Translations under genes and position numbers: made by a program
NCBI GenBank assembly: GCA_009694305.1
Contig: SHVL01000013.1
Coordinates: 1 to 57,720, forward strand
Direction of reading: 5' to 3'
Length of the DNA stretch: 57,720 nucleotides
From: Thermoleophilia bacterium
GTDB taxonomy: Bacteria; Actinomycetota; Thermoleophilia; Gaiellales; Gaiellaceae
Notes under the pieces: model-generated
Seen by the model: the letters and a program-made list of their open reading frames with translations, nothing else
The model's database searches: none
What the model was told of the DNA's origin: nothing
Shown: positions 48,738 through 57,648 of the stretch, in pieces
Numbering within the stretch: the first letter of the stretch is position 1
How the letters are laid out: each line of letters opens with the position of its first letter

Positions 48738-48831
48738 GCGATGGAAGAGCATATCGCGGAAATCTCGCCGCGTTAGACCTTCCATTTTTCTGCTCGCTTC
48801 GCGAGATCCTGAAGGGGCTCGCCCGCGAGCC
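48738..48831 (+). repeat. 94-bp perfect direct repeat, copy 2
   Basis: Identical to 48595-48688. Confidence 0.96.
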
Positions 48832-48922
48832 ATGTGGACGGTGTCCTTCCGCGGACGCCGGTGACAGGCTTCAGCCTGTCTCCTGGGTTCGTCGTCCTGG
48901 GTTCCGCCGGTACCCTCACTCC

Positions 48923-50593
48923 ATGACCGGTGGGCGCAGACAGGGACGCGGCCGGGCGAAGCGCCCGAGCCGCTCCGAGCGCCACGAGCGCGCCCGTGCC
49001 GCCGGTGGGCAGGCGGCTGTGAGGCGCGCCGAGGGCGCGATCGAGACCACGCTGCCGCAGCGGCGTGTCGAGCCCGAGTCCGTCGTTGCTCACCTCGGGC
49101 CGACGAACTCCGGCAAGACCTACCACGCGCTCGAGGTGCTCAAGGAGCGCGGCCGCGGTGTCTATGCGGGGCCCCTACGGATGCTCGCGCAGGAGGCACA
49201 CCGGAGGCTCTCCGCGGAACTCGGTGCCGACGCCGTCGGCCTTGTCACCGGTGAAGAGCGCGTCAACGACGGGGCCCCGATCATCTGCTGCACGGTCGAG
49301 ATGGCGCCGAGCGCGGGCGAGGTGCTCGTGCTCGACGAGGTGCAGTGGGCGGACGATCCCGAGCGCGGGTCTGCGTGGACGCGTCTGCTGCTCGCGGGCG
49401 ACTACCGCCACATCCTCCTGCTCGGGGCGCTCGATGCGGAGCCGCTCGTCCAGCGCGTCTTCCCGGACGCCGAGATCAAGGTGTTCGAGCGCATTCTCCC
49501 GCTCGAGTTCGTGGGCGAGCGCCCACTCCGGGGGCTCACGCCCGGCACCGTCGTCGTGGCCTTCAGCCGCAAGGCCGTGCTGGCGCTCGCCGGTGAGATC
49601 AACCGCCTGCATCCGGGCCGCGTCTCGGTGTTGTACGGAGCGATGCCGCTCAGCTCGCGGCGCGAGGAGATAGACCGATTCCTCGCCGGGACATCCGATG
49701 TCACCGTCGCCACGGACGTGCTCGGGCACGGGGTCAACCTTCCCTGCGAGACGCTGCTCTTTGCCGAGACGACGAAGTTCGACGGCGAGTCGCGCAGGGA
49801 TCTGCTGCCGTGGGAGCTCGCACAGATCGCAGGCCGTGCCGGGCGATTCGGCCTCGTCGAGCGGGGCCACGTCGGGGTGCTCACAGGAGTGCCGTGGGCG
49901 AACGCCGATCCGGCGATCGTGGAGGAGGCGCTCCGGCCCCACGTGCTGCTCCCGTCCGGGCATCTCGGCTACCGGATCGTTGACGAGGCGCGCATCCGGC
50001 CGCGCCTTGCCGACCTCGGAACCGATGACCCGCGCCGTCTCGATGCGGCGCTTGCTGCGTGGCATCGCGTTGCGACGCGCACGTGGGCCTACGAGAGCTG
50101 GCTGTCGGTGGAATCGCTCTCGCCGCTTCGCGGCCGTCTTGCAGCGATCCAGAGACGTCTGACCGAGCGCAATCGCCGGCTCACGATCGAGGATACGTGG
50201 AAGCTGATCAACGCGCCCGTGGACGAGGACAACGCGGAGCTCCTTGCCACGCTCGCGCTCGCCGTCTCGGGCGACACGGCACAGCGGTCGCTGCTCACGT
50301 TCCTGCTCGATCCCGCGAGGCTGCGTGACGCCACACTCGAGGAGGCAGAGCAAGCTGGAAGAACTGCAAGCATTCTGCGGTGGTTCGCGTTGCAGTACAC
50401 CGATGTCGGCGGGGTCTCGATCGAGCGTGCCACAGCCCTAGAGGAGGCTGCAGCGGCGCGCGTTGTCGCTCGCCTGCACGTCGAGGTGCGCGACCCCACG
50501 ATCGGCCGCTGCCGCAAGTGTGGCAAGACCTGCGCGCCATGGTTTCCGATGTGCGACCGCTGCTTCGGTCGTGGGGGCGGGCGGCCACGATGA
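48923..50593 (+). CDS. Suv3-like DExH RNA helicase with C-terminal zinc ribbon
   Basis: VVAHLGPTNSGKTYHALEVL, VLVLDEVQWADDPERGSAWTRLLL, ATDVLGHGVNLPCETLLFAETTKFDG, QIAGRAGRFG; tail CRKCGKTCAPWFPMCDRC. Confidence 0.88.
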   Translation: MTGGRRQGRGRAKRPSRSERHERARAAGGQAAVRRAEGAIETTLPQRRVEPESVVAHLGPTNSGKTYHALEVLKERGRGVYAGPLRMLAQEAHRRLSAELGADAVGLVTGEERVNDGAPIICCTVEMAPSAGEVLVLDEVQWADDPERGSAWTRLLLAGDYRHILLLGALDAEPLVQRVFPDAEIKVFERILPLEFVGERPLRGLTPGTVVVAFSRKAVLALAGEINRLHPGRVSVLYGAMPLSSRREEIDRFLAGTSDVTVATDVLGHGVNLPCETLLFAETTKFDGESRRDLLPWELAQIAGRAGRFGLVERGHVGVLTGVPWANADPAIVEEALRPHVLLPSGHLGYRIVDEARIRPRLADLGTDDPRRLDAALAAWHRVATRTWAYESWLSVESLSPLRGRLAAIQRRLTERNRRLTIEDTWKLINAPVDEDNAELLATLALAVSGDTAQRSLLTFLLDPARLRDATLEEAEQAGRTASILRWFALQYTDVGGVSIERATALEEAAAARVVARLHVEVRDPTIGRCRKCGKTCAPWFPMCDRCFGRGGGRPR

Positions 50594-50625
50594 AGAAGCA
50601 TATTGCGGCCGTCCGCCCCCACGAC
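50568..50625. repeat. 19-bp inverted repeat (1 mismatch) over the helicase stop codon
   Basis: GTCGTGGGGGCGGGCGGCC (50568-50586) / GGCCGTCCGCCCCCACGAC (50607-50625). Confidence 0.95.
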
Positions 50626-50721
50626 CTACGCCATGCCTCCTGCCGCGCTGCGCGCGGATCCTGAAGCCGGGAACCGACGGTTCTCCGGTGGCCCCTCCAT
50701 CGAGAGGAGGCTCCGTAGCTT

Positions 50722-50880
50722 CTACGCTCGGTAGTGACGGGCGACGGCGATCGTCGTCGCGCCGGCCACGAAGGCGATCGCGTTCGGAATGATGATCGCC
50801 AGGTTCACGAGGGCAATCCCGTACGCAACCCACAGCGTGACGCCGCTGATCGCGAGCGCCGTGGTCGTTGATGTGGGAGC
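50722..50880 (-). pseudogene. C-terminal remnant of a SemiSWEET/PQ-loop-like membrane protein
   Basis: Minus-strand frame ALAISGVTLWVAYGIALVNLAIIIPNAIAFVAGATTIAVARHYRA*; upstream frame is non-membrane and lacks a start. Confidence 0.5.
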
Positions 50881-51036
50881 TCTTTTGCGAGGCGGACGGG
50901 ACGGGACGGGCCTGTCGTCAGTCGAGCAGGTCGCCGCGCTCGCGGGAGTCGCCGTAGAGCGGTCGGATTACGTCTGCGGGAGGGTGCACGGGGCGAGCGT
51001 AGCGGCTGTAGGCGCGCGCGCCCCTACAATCGCCCT

Positions 51037-51501
51037 GTGGCTAAACCGCTGGGAATCAAGCTGATCGCGGAAAACCGCCGTTCACGGCACGACTACGAGC
51101 TGCTCGAGCGCGTCGAGGCGGGCATCGTGCTCAGCGGCACAGAGGTGAAGGCGCTGCGGGCAGGCCACGCCCAGCTCGGTCATGCTTTCGCGGACGTGCG
51201 CAACGGCGAGATGTGGCTGATTGGTGCCTCGATCTCCGAGTACGCCCAGGGCAACATCTCGAATCACATCACCGATCGCGACCGCAAGCTGCTCCTGAAG
51301 CGGAACGAGATCGACAGCCTGTACGCCAAGGTGCGCGAGAAGGGGCTCACGCTCGTCCCCACGAAGCTCTATTTCAAGGACGGCAAGGTGAAGGTCGAGA
51401 TCGCGCTCGGGCGCGGGAAGGACAAGGGCGACAAGCGCCGCACGATCGCCGACCGTGACGCGAAGCGGCAGATGGAGCGGGCGCTCAAGACCCAGCGGTG
51501 A
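51037..51501 (+). CDS. smpB: SsrA-binding protein SmpB
   Basis: IAENRRSRHDYELLERVEAGIVLSGTEVKALRAGHAQLGHAFADV ... GRGKDKGDKRRTIADRDAKRQMERALK. Confidence 0.97.
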   Translation: MAKPLGIKLIAENRRSRHDYELLERVEAGIVLSGTEVKALRAGHAQLGHAFADVRNGEMWLIGASISEYAQGNISNHITDRDRKLLLKRNEIDSLYAKVREKGLTLVPTKLYFKDGKVKVEIALGRGKDKGDKRRTIADRDAKRQMERALKTQR

Positions 51502-52405
51502 GCGGCCCTCTGACCCGAATCGTCCCTGGCTCGACCACGTAGCCGTACCGCTCGTTGAGCACTCGAATCGGCGCGTTCCGCTCCTCGTTGGCCGTCTTCA
51601 GCATCGCGTAGCCGCCGTCGATTGCCCACGCGATCTCGGTGCGCTTGAGAGCGCCGGCTATCCCGCGCCCCCGCCAGGCGCGCTTGACGCCCGTGATGTC
51701 GTGGAAGACCGTGTCCGGTAGCGCCTCGGAGAGCGACAGCTTCGCGTATCCGACGACCTCGGAGCCCGCGGTTGCCACGAATGTCGCATCTGGCCTGTCG
51801 CTTGCCCCGGCGAGGTCGTTGTCACGCCATTTCTCGAACGGGGCCATCGCTGCCGACTCCCTGCCGGGGATGTCGGGATAGGCTTCGCAGGCGACCTCGT
51901 AGATGCCCCCTATCGTGTCCGGGCGGTCGGCCCAGCTCGTGATCGTGATCCCCTCGGGTGGGTCGGCCTCGGGTCGGTCGAACCCGTCGAGATCGAGCCG
52001 CAGTAGTACGTCGCGTCCTACCTCGGTGAAGCCGCGGCGACCGGCCCAGGCAAGTGATCCCGCGTCGTCCTCGTCCACCGTCCCGTCGGCGAGCGACTGG
52101 CCGCCGGCGAGAGCCCAGGCGGAGAGCCGCTCGAGGACTGCCGTGCCGAGTCCGTGCCTCTCCCACGGCGCGAGCACGCTCACCTCGAGCCGGGCAACGC
52201 CGGGGTCGGCGTGCCAGCCGATGATCCCGTGACCCGTGGCGGTATCGACGCCGTCGGCCGTGGCGACGAGCCAGATCATCGATTCGGCCTGGCTGCTCCA
52301 GTCGATCATCATCGAGGGTGTCAACGGGTCGCGAGGACGCACGGCGTTGCTCACCCCAAGCCAGCGGTCGAGCGCTCCCTGGTCCAGTTCCTCGATCTCG
52401 ATCAT
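51485..52405 (-). CDS. GNAT family N-acetyltransferase (tandem domains)
   Basis: RLEVSVLAPWERHGLGTAVLERLSAWA and GVKRAWRGRGIAGALKRTEIAWAIDGGYAMLKTANEERNAPIRVLNERYGY. Confidence 0.85.
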   Translation of the reverse strand: MIEIEELDQGALDRWLGVSNAVRPRDPLTPSMMIDWSSQAESMIWLVATADGVDTATGHGIIGWHADPGVARLEVSVLAPWERHGLGTAVLERLSAWALAGGQSLADGTVDEDDAGSLAWAGRRGFTEVGRDVLLRLDLDGFDRPEADPPEGITITSWADRPDTIGGIYEVACEAYPDIPGRESAAMAPFEKWRDNDLAGASDRPDATFVATAGSEVVGYAKLSLSEALPDTVFHDITGVKRAWRGRGIAGALKRTEIAWAIDGGYAMLKTANEERNAPIRVLNERYGYVVEPGTIRVRGPLTAGS

Positions 52406-52469
52406 CCCGGAAGCCTAATGGTGCCTTGTCACAGGACGGCCGGAGGAGTATCGTCGTGTCCTCGGATCG

Positions 52470-52961
52470 TTGTCGACGTACCAAGGAGGCCGTCGCTTGC
52501 ACCCGGTAACCCTGACCGTCAACGGAGCCCGTCACGAGCTCGAGCTCGAGCCGCGTGACCTTCTCGTTCACGTCCTGCGCGAACAGCTCTCGCTCACCGG
52601 CACGAATATCGGCTGTGACACGTCCTCGTGCGGCGCCTGCACGGTGCTGCTCGACGGCCAGTCGGTGAAGTCGTGCACGATCCTCGGCGTTCAGGCCGAC
52701 GGAGCCGCGATCACGACGATCGAGGGGCTCGCCACGGGGGGCGAGCTGCACCCGGTGCAGCAGGCCTTCCACGATCACCACGCACTTCAGTGCGGGTATT
52801 GCACGCCGGGGATGGTGATGGCCGCGGTCTCGCTGATCGAGAACGGCGAGGCAGGCGACCGTGATTCCATCCGGTCGGGCCTCGAGGGCAACCTCTGCCG
52901 CTGCACGGGGTACCACAACATCGTCGAGGCAATCGCCGAGGTTGCGGGGGCGACGTCATGA
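52470..52961 (+). CDS. Xanthine dehydrogenase/CODH family small (2Fe-2S) subunit
   Basis: GCDTSSCGACTVLLDGQSVKSC and QCGYCTPGMVMAAVSL ... EGNLCRCTGYHNI; start TTG 52470 or 52498. Confidence 0.93.
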   Translation: MSTYQGGRRLHPVTLTVNGARHELELEPRDLLVHVLREQLSLTGTNIGCDTSSCGACTVLLDGQSVKSCTILGVQADGAAITTIEGLATGGELHPVQQAFHDHHALQCGYCTPGMVMAAVSLIENGEAGDRDSIRSGLEGNLCRCTGYHNIVEAIAEVAGATS

Positions 52962-55300
52962 GCGCCACCGAGACGTGGGGCATCGGCGCTCCACTCAAGC
53001 GCAAGGAAGACGACCCTCTGCTTCGCGGGCGGGGAACGTACGTCGACAACATCGATCTGCCGGGGACGGTCGTGATGGTCGTCGTTCGCAGCCCGTACGC
53101 GCACGCCAGGATCACCTCGATCGACACGTCCGCCGCGAAGGCGGCAGAGGGTGTCGTCGCCGTCTATACCGGTGCCGATCTGCGCGACGACTGGAAGGCT
53201 GCGATGCCGTGCGCCTGGCCCGTGACGGAGGACATGAAGAATCCCGAGCACTTCCCACTTGCCGTCTCCGAGGTCAACTACCAGGGAGACGGGGTGGCTG
53301 TGGTGCTCGCAGACACGCGAGCGCACGCAGTGGACGCCGCGGAGCTCGTCGACGTCGACTACGAGGTGCTCGACGCAATCGTTGACGTCGCGGCCGCCGC
53401 GGAGGACGGTGCCACGCTTGTCCACGAGGAGCTCGGAACCAACGTGTCGTACGTGTGGCCGCTCGAGAGCGGCACGTTCGACGAGAGCGCCGACGTGATC
53501 GTCAAGCACACGTACATCCAGCCGCCGCTGATCCCGAACGCGATCGAGCCGCGCGGCGTCGTGGCGCGCCCGGAGCCCGGCGGCGACGTCACGCTCTGGT
53601 CGGCGACGCAGATACCCCACATCCTGCGCCTCCTCACGGCAGCAACCCTCGGAATGTCCGAGACGAAGCTGCGCGTGATCGCGCCCGATGTCGGAGGTGG
53701 TTTCGGCTCCAAGCTCGACGTCTACGCCGAGGAGCTACTCGCGGTCGCCATCGCGCGTCGCCTCGGGACGCCCGTGAAGTGGATCGAGGAGCGCTCCGAG
53801 AATGCCCTTGCGACGATTCACGGCCGGGACTTCGTCACCACGCTCGAGCTCGCCGCGACGAAGGACGGGAAGATCACCTCGCTGCGCGCAAACGTGATCG
53901 CCTCGATGGGGGCGTACCTGCAGCTCGTCACTCCGGGAATCCCGTTGCTCGGAGCCTGGATCTACGCCGGCCCGTACGAGATCCCGAACTACAGCGTCAC
54001 CTTCACCGGTGTCTTCACGAATACGACGCCGACCGACGCCTACAGGGGAGCCGGGAGACCGGAGGCGACCTACGTTCTCGAACGCACGATGGACCTGCTC
54101 GCGAAAGAGCTCGGGATGGATCGGGTCGAGCTGCGGCGAAAGAACTTCATCACCGAGTTCCCCGCCACGATCGCGTCGGGACTGACGATCGACAGCGGCG
54201 ACCACCACGCGTCGCTCGACCGGCTCCTCGAGCACCTCGGTCTCGAGGAGCTCGAGGCCGAGCAGCAGGCGCGACGCGACCGCGGCGACACGAAGCAGAT
54301 CGGCATCGGCTTCTCGACCTACAACGAGATGTGCGGCCTCGCGCCGTCGCGTATCCTCGGCGCGATCCGCTACGCCGCAGGAGGCTGGGAGACGGCGACC
54401 ATCCGGTGCCTTCCCACGGGGACGTTCCAGGTCGTCACGGGCACGTCACCCCACGGGCAGGGCCACGAGACGGCGTGGTCGCAGATCGTTGCCGACCAGC
54501 TCGGCTGCGATCCATCAGAGGTCGAAGTGCTGCACGGCGACACGAGCATCTCGCCGTACGGCCTCGACACCTACGGGAGTCGCAGTCTCCCGGTCGGAGG
54601 TGCGGCGCTCTGGTCCGCCGGCGAGAAGATTATCGAGAAGGCGCGCGAGATCGTCGCGCACCAGCTCGAAGTGGCGGCCGACGATCTCGAGTACGAGGCC
54701 GGCACCTTCACAGTGAAGGGCTCGCCCGACAAGGAGATGACCGTGAAGGGCGCCGCGTGGGCTGCGTTCGCTGCGCACAATCTTCCGGACGGGATGGAGC
54801 CGAACCTCGAGGCGACGGCGACGTACGACCCGCCGAACTTCTCCTGGCCTGGTGGCGCACACGCCGCGGTCGTGGAGGTTGACACGGGAACCGGAGACGC
54901 TCGCCTGATCCGCTACGTTGCCATCGACGACGTCGGCACTGTCGTCAACCCCCTCATCGTCGACGGTCAGGTGCACGGCGGCATCACGCAGGGTATTGCC
55001 ACCGCGCTCTACGAGGAGGCGATCTACGACGAGGACGGGAACCTCGCGAACGGCACGATGGCGATGTACCTCGTCCCATCCGCCGCGGAGCTCCCTTCGT
55101 ACGAGCTCGATCGAACCGAGACCAAGGCGACGGACCATCCGTTTGGAGCCAAAGGCGTGGGGGAGACCGGAACGATCGCCGCAGCGCCCGCCGTGATCAA
55201 CGCCGTCATAGATGCGCTCTCGCATCTCGGCGTCACCGATATTCAGATGCCGGCGACTCCCGAGAGAGTCTGGCGCGCAATCGAGGAGGCACAGCAGTGA
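52958..55300 (+). CDS. Xanthine dehydrogenase/CODH family molybdopterin-binding large subunit (form II AYRGAGR motif)
   Basis: GGGFGSKLDVYAEELL, TPTDAYRGAGRPEATYVLERTMD, GTSPHGQGHETAWSQI, GAKGVGETGTIAAAPAVINA. Confidence 0.93.
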   Translation: MSATETWGIGAPLKRKEDDPLLRGRGTYVDNIDLPGTVVMVVVRSPYAHARITSIDTSAAKAAEGVVAVYTGADLRDDWKAAMPCAWPVTEDMKNPEHFPLAVSEVNYQGDGVAVVLADTRAHAVDAAELVDVDYEVLDAIVDVAAAAEDGATLVHEELGTNVSYVWPLESGTFDESADVIVKHTYIQPPLIPNAIEPRGVVARPEPGGDVTLWSATQIPHILRLLTAATLGMSETKLRVIAPDVGGGFGSKLDVYAEELLAVAIARRLGTPVKWIEERSENALATIHGRDFVTTLELAATKDGKITSLRANVIASMGAYLQLVTPGIPLLGAWIYAGPYEIPNYSVTFTGVFTNTTPTDAYRGAGRPEATYVLERTMDLLAKELGMDRVELRRKNFITEFPATIASGLTIDSGDHHASLDRLLEHLGLEELEAEQQARRDRGDTKQIGIGFSTYNEMCGLAPSRILGAIRYAAGGWETATIRCLPTGTFQVVTGTSPHGQGHETAWSQIVADQLGCDPSEVEVLHGDTSISPYGLDTYGSRSLPVGGAALWSAGEKIIEKAREIVAHQLEVAADDLEYEAGTFTVKGSPDKEMTVKGAAWAAFAAHNLPDGMEPNLEATATYDPPNFSWPGGAHAAVVEVDTGTGDARLIRYVAIDDVGTVVNPLIVDGQVHGGITQGIATALYEEAIYDEDGNLANGTMAMYLVPSAAELPSYELDRTETKATDHPFGAKGVGETGTIAAAPAVINAVIDALSHLGVTDIQMPATPERVWRAIEEAQQ

Positions 55301-56136
55301 TCCCTGCATCGTTCGACTACGAAGTGGCGGAATCCGTCGAGCACGCCCTGGCGCTGCTCGGGGCCGATCCCGACGCGAAGGTCCTCGCGGGCGGACACTC
55401 GCTCGTGCCGGCGTTGAAGTTGCGCGTCTCGCGACCGTCGAAGCTGGTCGACATCGGTCGCCTCTCCGATCTCGCGTACGTGCGTGACGCCGGTTCGCAG
55501 CTCGCTATCGGGGCGCTCACGCGACATGCGGCCGTGCAGGGTGATCCCCTCCTTCAGGAGCATTGCCCGATTGTCTCCTCGACAGCGGGCAAGGTCGGTG
55601 ATCCGCAGGTGAGGCACCGTGGCACGATCGGCGGCTCGCTCGCACACGGCGATCCTGCCTCGGATCTCCCGGCCGTGATCCTCGCGCTCGACGCCGAGCT
55701 CGTGATCGTCGGCGCCGGAGGCGAACGAACGGTTGCTGCCGCCGACTTCTTCACCGGCGTCTTCCAGACGGCGGTCGGCCCTGGCGAGCTGCTGACCGAG
55801 ATCCGGATTCCCAAGCTCGGTGACGCGACAGGGTGGTCGTATCTCAAATACCACCGCCGCGCGCAGGATTGGGCAACCGTGGGCGTAGCAGCGATCGTTC
55901 ACCGCGACAACGGCACCGCGACGTCGGCGTCGGTGGCGCTCACGAACATGGGTGGGACGACGCTCCGCGCCGCAAGCGTCGAAGCGGCGGTTGCCGCCGG
56001 GTCGTCGCCGGCCGAGGCTGCCGCTCATGCAGCCGAGGGAGCCGAGCCGGCGAGCGACACTGCGGCGTCGGCCGAGTTCCGGGCTCATCTCGCCCGCGTG
56101 CTCACCGAACGGGCCTTGATGGAGGCTCTCGCCTGA
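55297..56136 (+). CDS. Xanthine dehydrogenase/CODH family FAD-binding medium subunit
   Basis: AKVLAGGHSLVPALKLRVSRPSKLVDI, RHRGTIGGSLAHGDPASDLPAVILAL. Confidence 0.93.
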   Translation: MIPASFDYEVAESVEHALALLGADPDAKVLAGGHSLVPALKLRVSRPSKLVDIGRLSDLAYVRDAGSQLAIGALTRHAAVQGDPLLQEHCPIVSSTAGKVGDPQVRHRGTIGGSLAHGDPASDLPAVILALDAELVIVGAGGERTVAAADFFTGVFQTAVGPGELLTEIRIPKLGDATGWSYLKYHRRAQDWATVGVAAIVHRDNGTATSASVALTNMGGTTLRAASVEAAVAAGSSPAEAAAHAAEGAEPASDTAASAEFRAHLARVLTERALMEALA

Positions 56137-56145
56137 ACCGTGCAA

Positions 56146-56176
56146 TCCGGGCGGCGCCGTCTCGGCGTCGCCCGGA
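56146..56176. terminator. Strong hairpin between convergent coxM-like and moxR genes
   Basis: TCCGGGCGGCGCCG-TCT-CGGCGTCGCCCGGA, 14-bp stem with one G-T. Confidence 0.6.
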
Positions 56177-56184
56177 CCGGAGCT

Positions 56185-57117
56185 CTACGGGTCGAGCGCG
56201 AGTGCGAGTGCCTCGTCGGGCGTCGTGCCGGGCCTGCAGATGAGGCGGTGACGAAGCACGTACGGCGCCATCGATCGCACGTCCTCGATCGTCACGTTGT
56301 CTCTGCCGTCGAGCCGGGCCTGCGCCTTCGAGGCGCTGAGGAGATGGATGGCCGCGCGTGAGCTCGCACCCAGCTCGAGTCCGGGATTTTCCCGCGTCCT
56401 TCGTACGACCGAGATGATGTACTCGGCCACGCCGAATGGAACTTCCGTGCCGTCGAGCTCACGACGGGCACTGTCGAGCCCCACGACTCCGAGCAGCGAC
56501 TGGATGTCTCCGAGCATGTCGGGCGTGACACCCGTGTGCGGGAGCCGGAGCATCTCGATCTCGCTCTCGACATCGCAGTATTCGAGGTCGATCTTGAACA
56601 GGAAGCGGTCGAGTTGCGATTCGGGCAGGGGATAGATGCCCTCGTGCTCGTAGGGGTTCTGCGTTGCGATCACGAGAAAGGGGTCGGGGAGCCTGTACGA
56701 TTTTCCCTCGACAGTGACGGTGTGCTCCTGCATGGCCTCGAGGAGGGCTGCCTGCGTCCGTGGGGGCGTTCGGTTGATCTCGTCGGCGAGCAGGACGTTC
56801 GTGAACGCGACGCCCTGGAGGAAGACTTGCTCGCCCATTTTCGTCGTATTGTGACCGGTGATCTCTGCGGGCGTTGTGTCGGGCGTGAACTGGACGCGCT
56901 TGAAGTTCGTGCCCAGAACGTGCGCCATTGCCCGGCCGAGCAACGTCTTGGCGCTGCCGGGAGGGCCTTCGATCAGAACGTGCCCCTGGGCGAGTGCTGC
57001 GACGAGAAGCAGGTCAACCGCATTGCCCTGACCGATGACCACCTTGCTGACCTCTTCGCGTGTGCGGTTACGCAGGTTGACGAGATTCTCGTACGGACGT
57101 GGCATGACCTCGGACAC
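56185..57117 (-). CDS. MoxR family AAA+ ATPase
   Basis: VLIEGPPGSAKTLLGRAMAHVLG, LLADEINRTPPRTQAALLEAMQEHTVTVEG, VIATQNPYEHEGIYPLPESQLDRFLFKI. Confidence 0.95.
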   Translation of the reverse strand: MSEVMPRPYENLVNLRNRTREEVSKVVIGQGNAVDLLLVAALAQGHVLIEGPPGSAKTLLGRAMAHVLGTNFKRVQFTPDTTPAEITGHNTTKMGEQVFLQGVAFTNVLLADEINRTPPRTQAALLEAMQEHTVTVEGKSYRLPDPFLVIATQNPYEHEGIYPLPESQLDRFLFKIDLEYCDVESEIEMLRLPHTGVTPDMLGDIQSLLGVVGLDSARRELDGTEVPFGVAEYIISVVRRTRENPGLELGASSRAAIHLLSASKAQARLDGRDNVTIEDVRSMAPYVLRHRLICRPGTTPDEALALALDP

Positions 57118-57240
57118 GGTTCCCTCCCCTCTACGTTGATGCCGACCCACACACTACCCTGAACCTGGATTTGTCTACGCACCCTGGACTATCGCTATCC
57201 GACTGCTGCGGCTACACTGGAGGGAGTACAAATGACATAC

Positions 57241-57601
57241 GGGGGCGACCTGGTTTCGACGTGGTCGGTTCTCCGGCTGAGTTGCGAGCCGAGGTCCCCG
57301 GTCGGCCTCGTTAATCCACCGGGAAACAACACAAATGCGAATCGTTCAGATCTCGCACTCGCTGCCTAGTCTGACTAGCTAGCGACGCCCGTTCTGGCTG
57401 GGCCCGAGGCCAGAACCGGCGCTAACCATCGGGCTTGGCGCAGAGGGAGAGTCAATCGCCCGACGCGCGACACTTCAGGATTGACTGGCCCGCCGGTAGG
57501 TCGTTCGCCACCGGCCGTCGGGCGAGATCCAAGGCGAACTACGCTCGTAGACGCTCTGTTCGGTGCGTCCGCGGACGCGGGTTCGATTCCCGCCGCCTCC
57601 A
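57241..57601 (+). ncRNA. ssrA: tmRNA; tag GNNTNANRSDLALAA at 57322-57366
   Basis: 5' GGGGGCGACCTGGTTTCGACGTGG, tag ORF ending CTCGCACTCGCTGCCTAG, 3' GCGGGTTCGATTCCCGCCGCCTCCA; acceptor ends pair. Confidence 0.95.
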
Positions 57602-57606
57602 TAATA

Positions 57607-57621
57607 CCCTGTTTTGCAGGG
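57607..57621 (+). terminator. Possible ssrA terminator hairpin
   Basis: CCCTG-TTTTG-CAGGG then ATTGTAGT. Confidence 0.35.
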
Positions 57622-57648
57622 ATTGTAGTCCTCTCTGGAAAGGTGCTG

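Noticed and set aside
50789-51064. 91-aa plus ORF before smpB
   Set aside because: Antisense to the SemiSWEET-like remnant and overlaps the smpB start; no motif.
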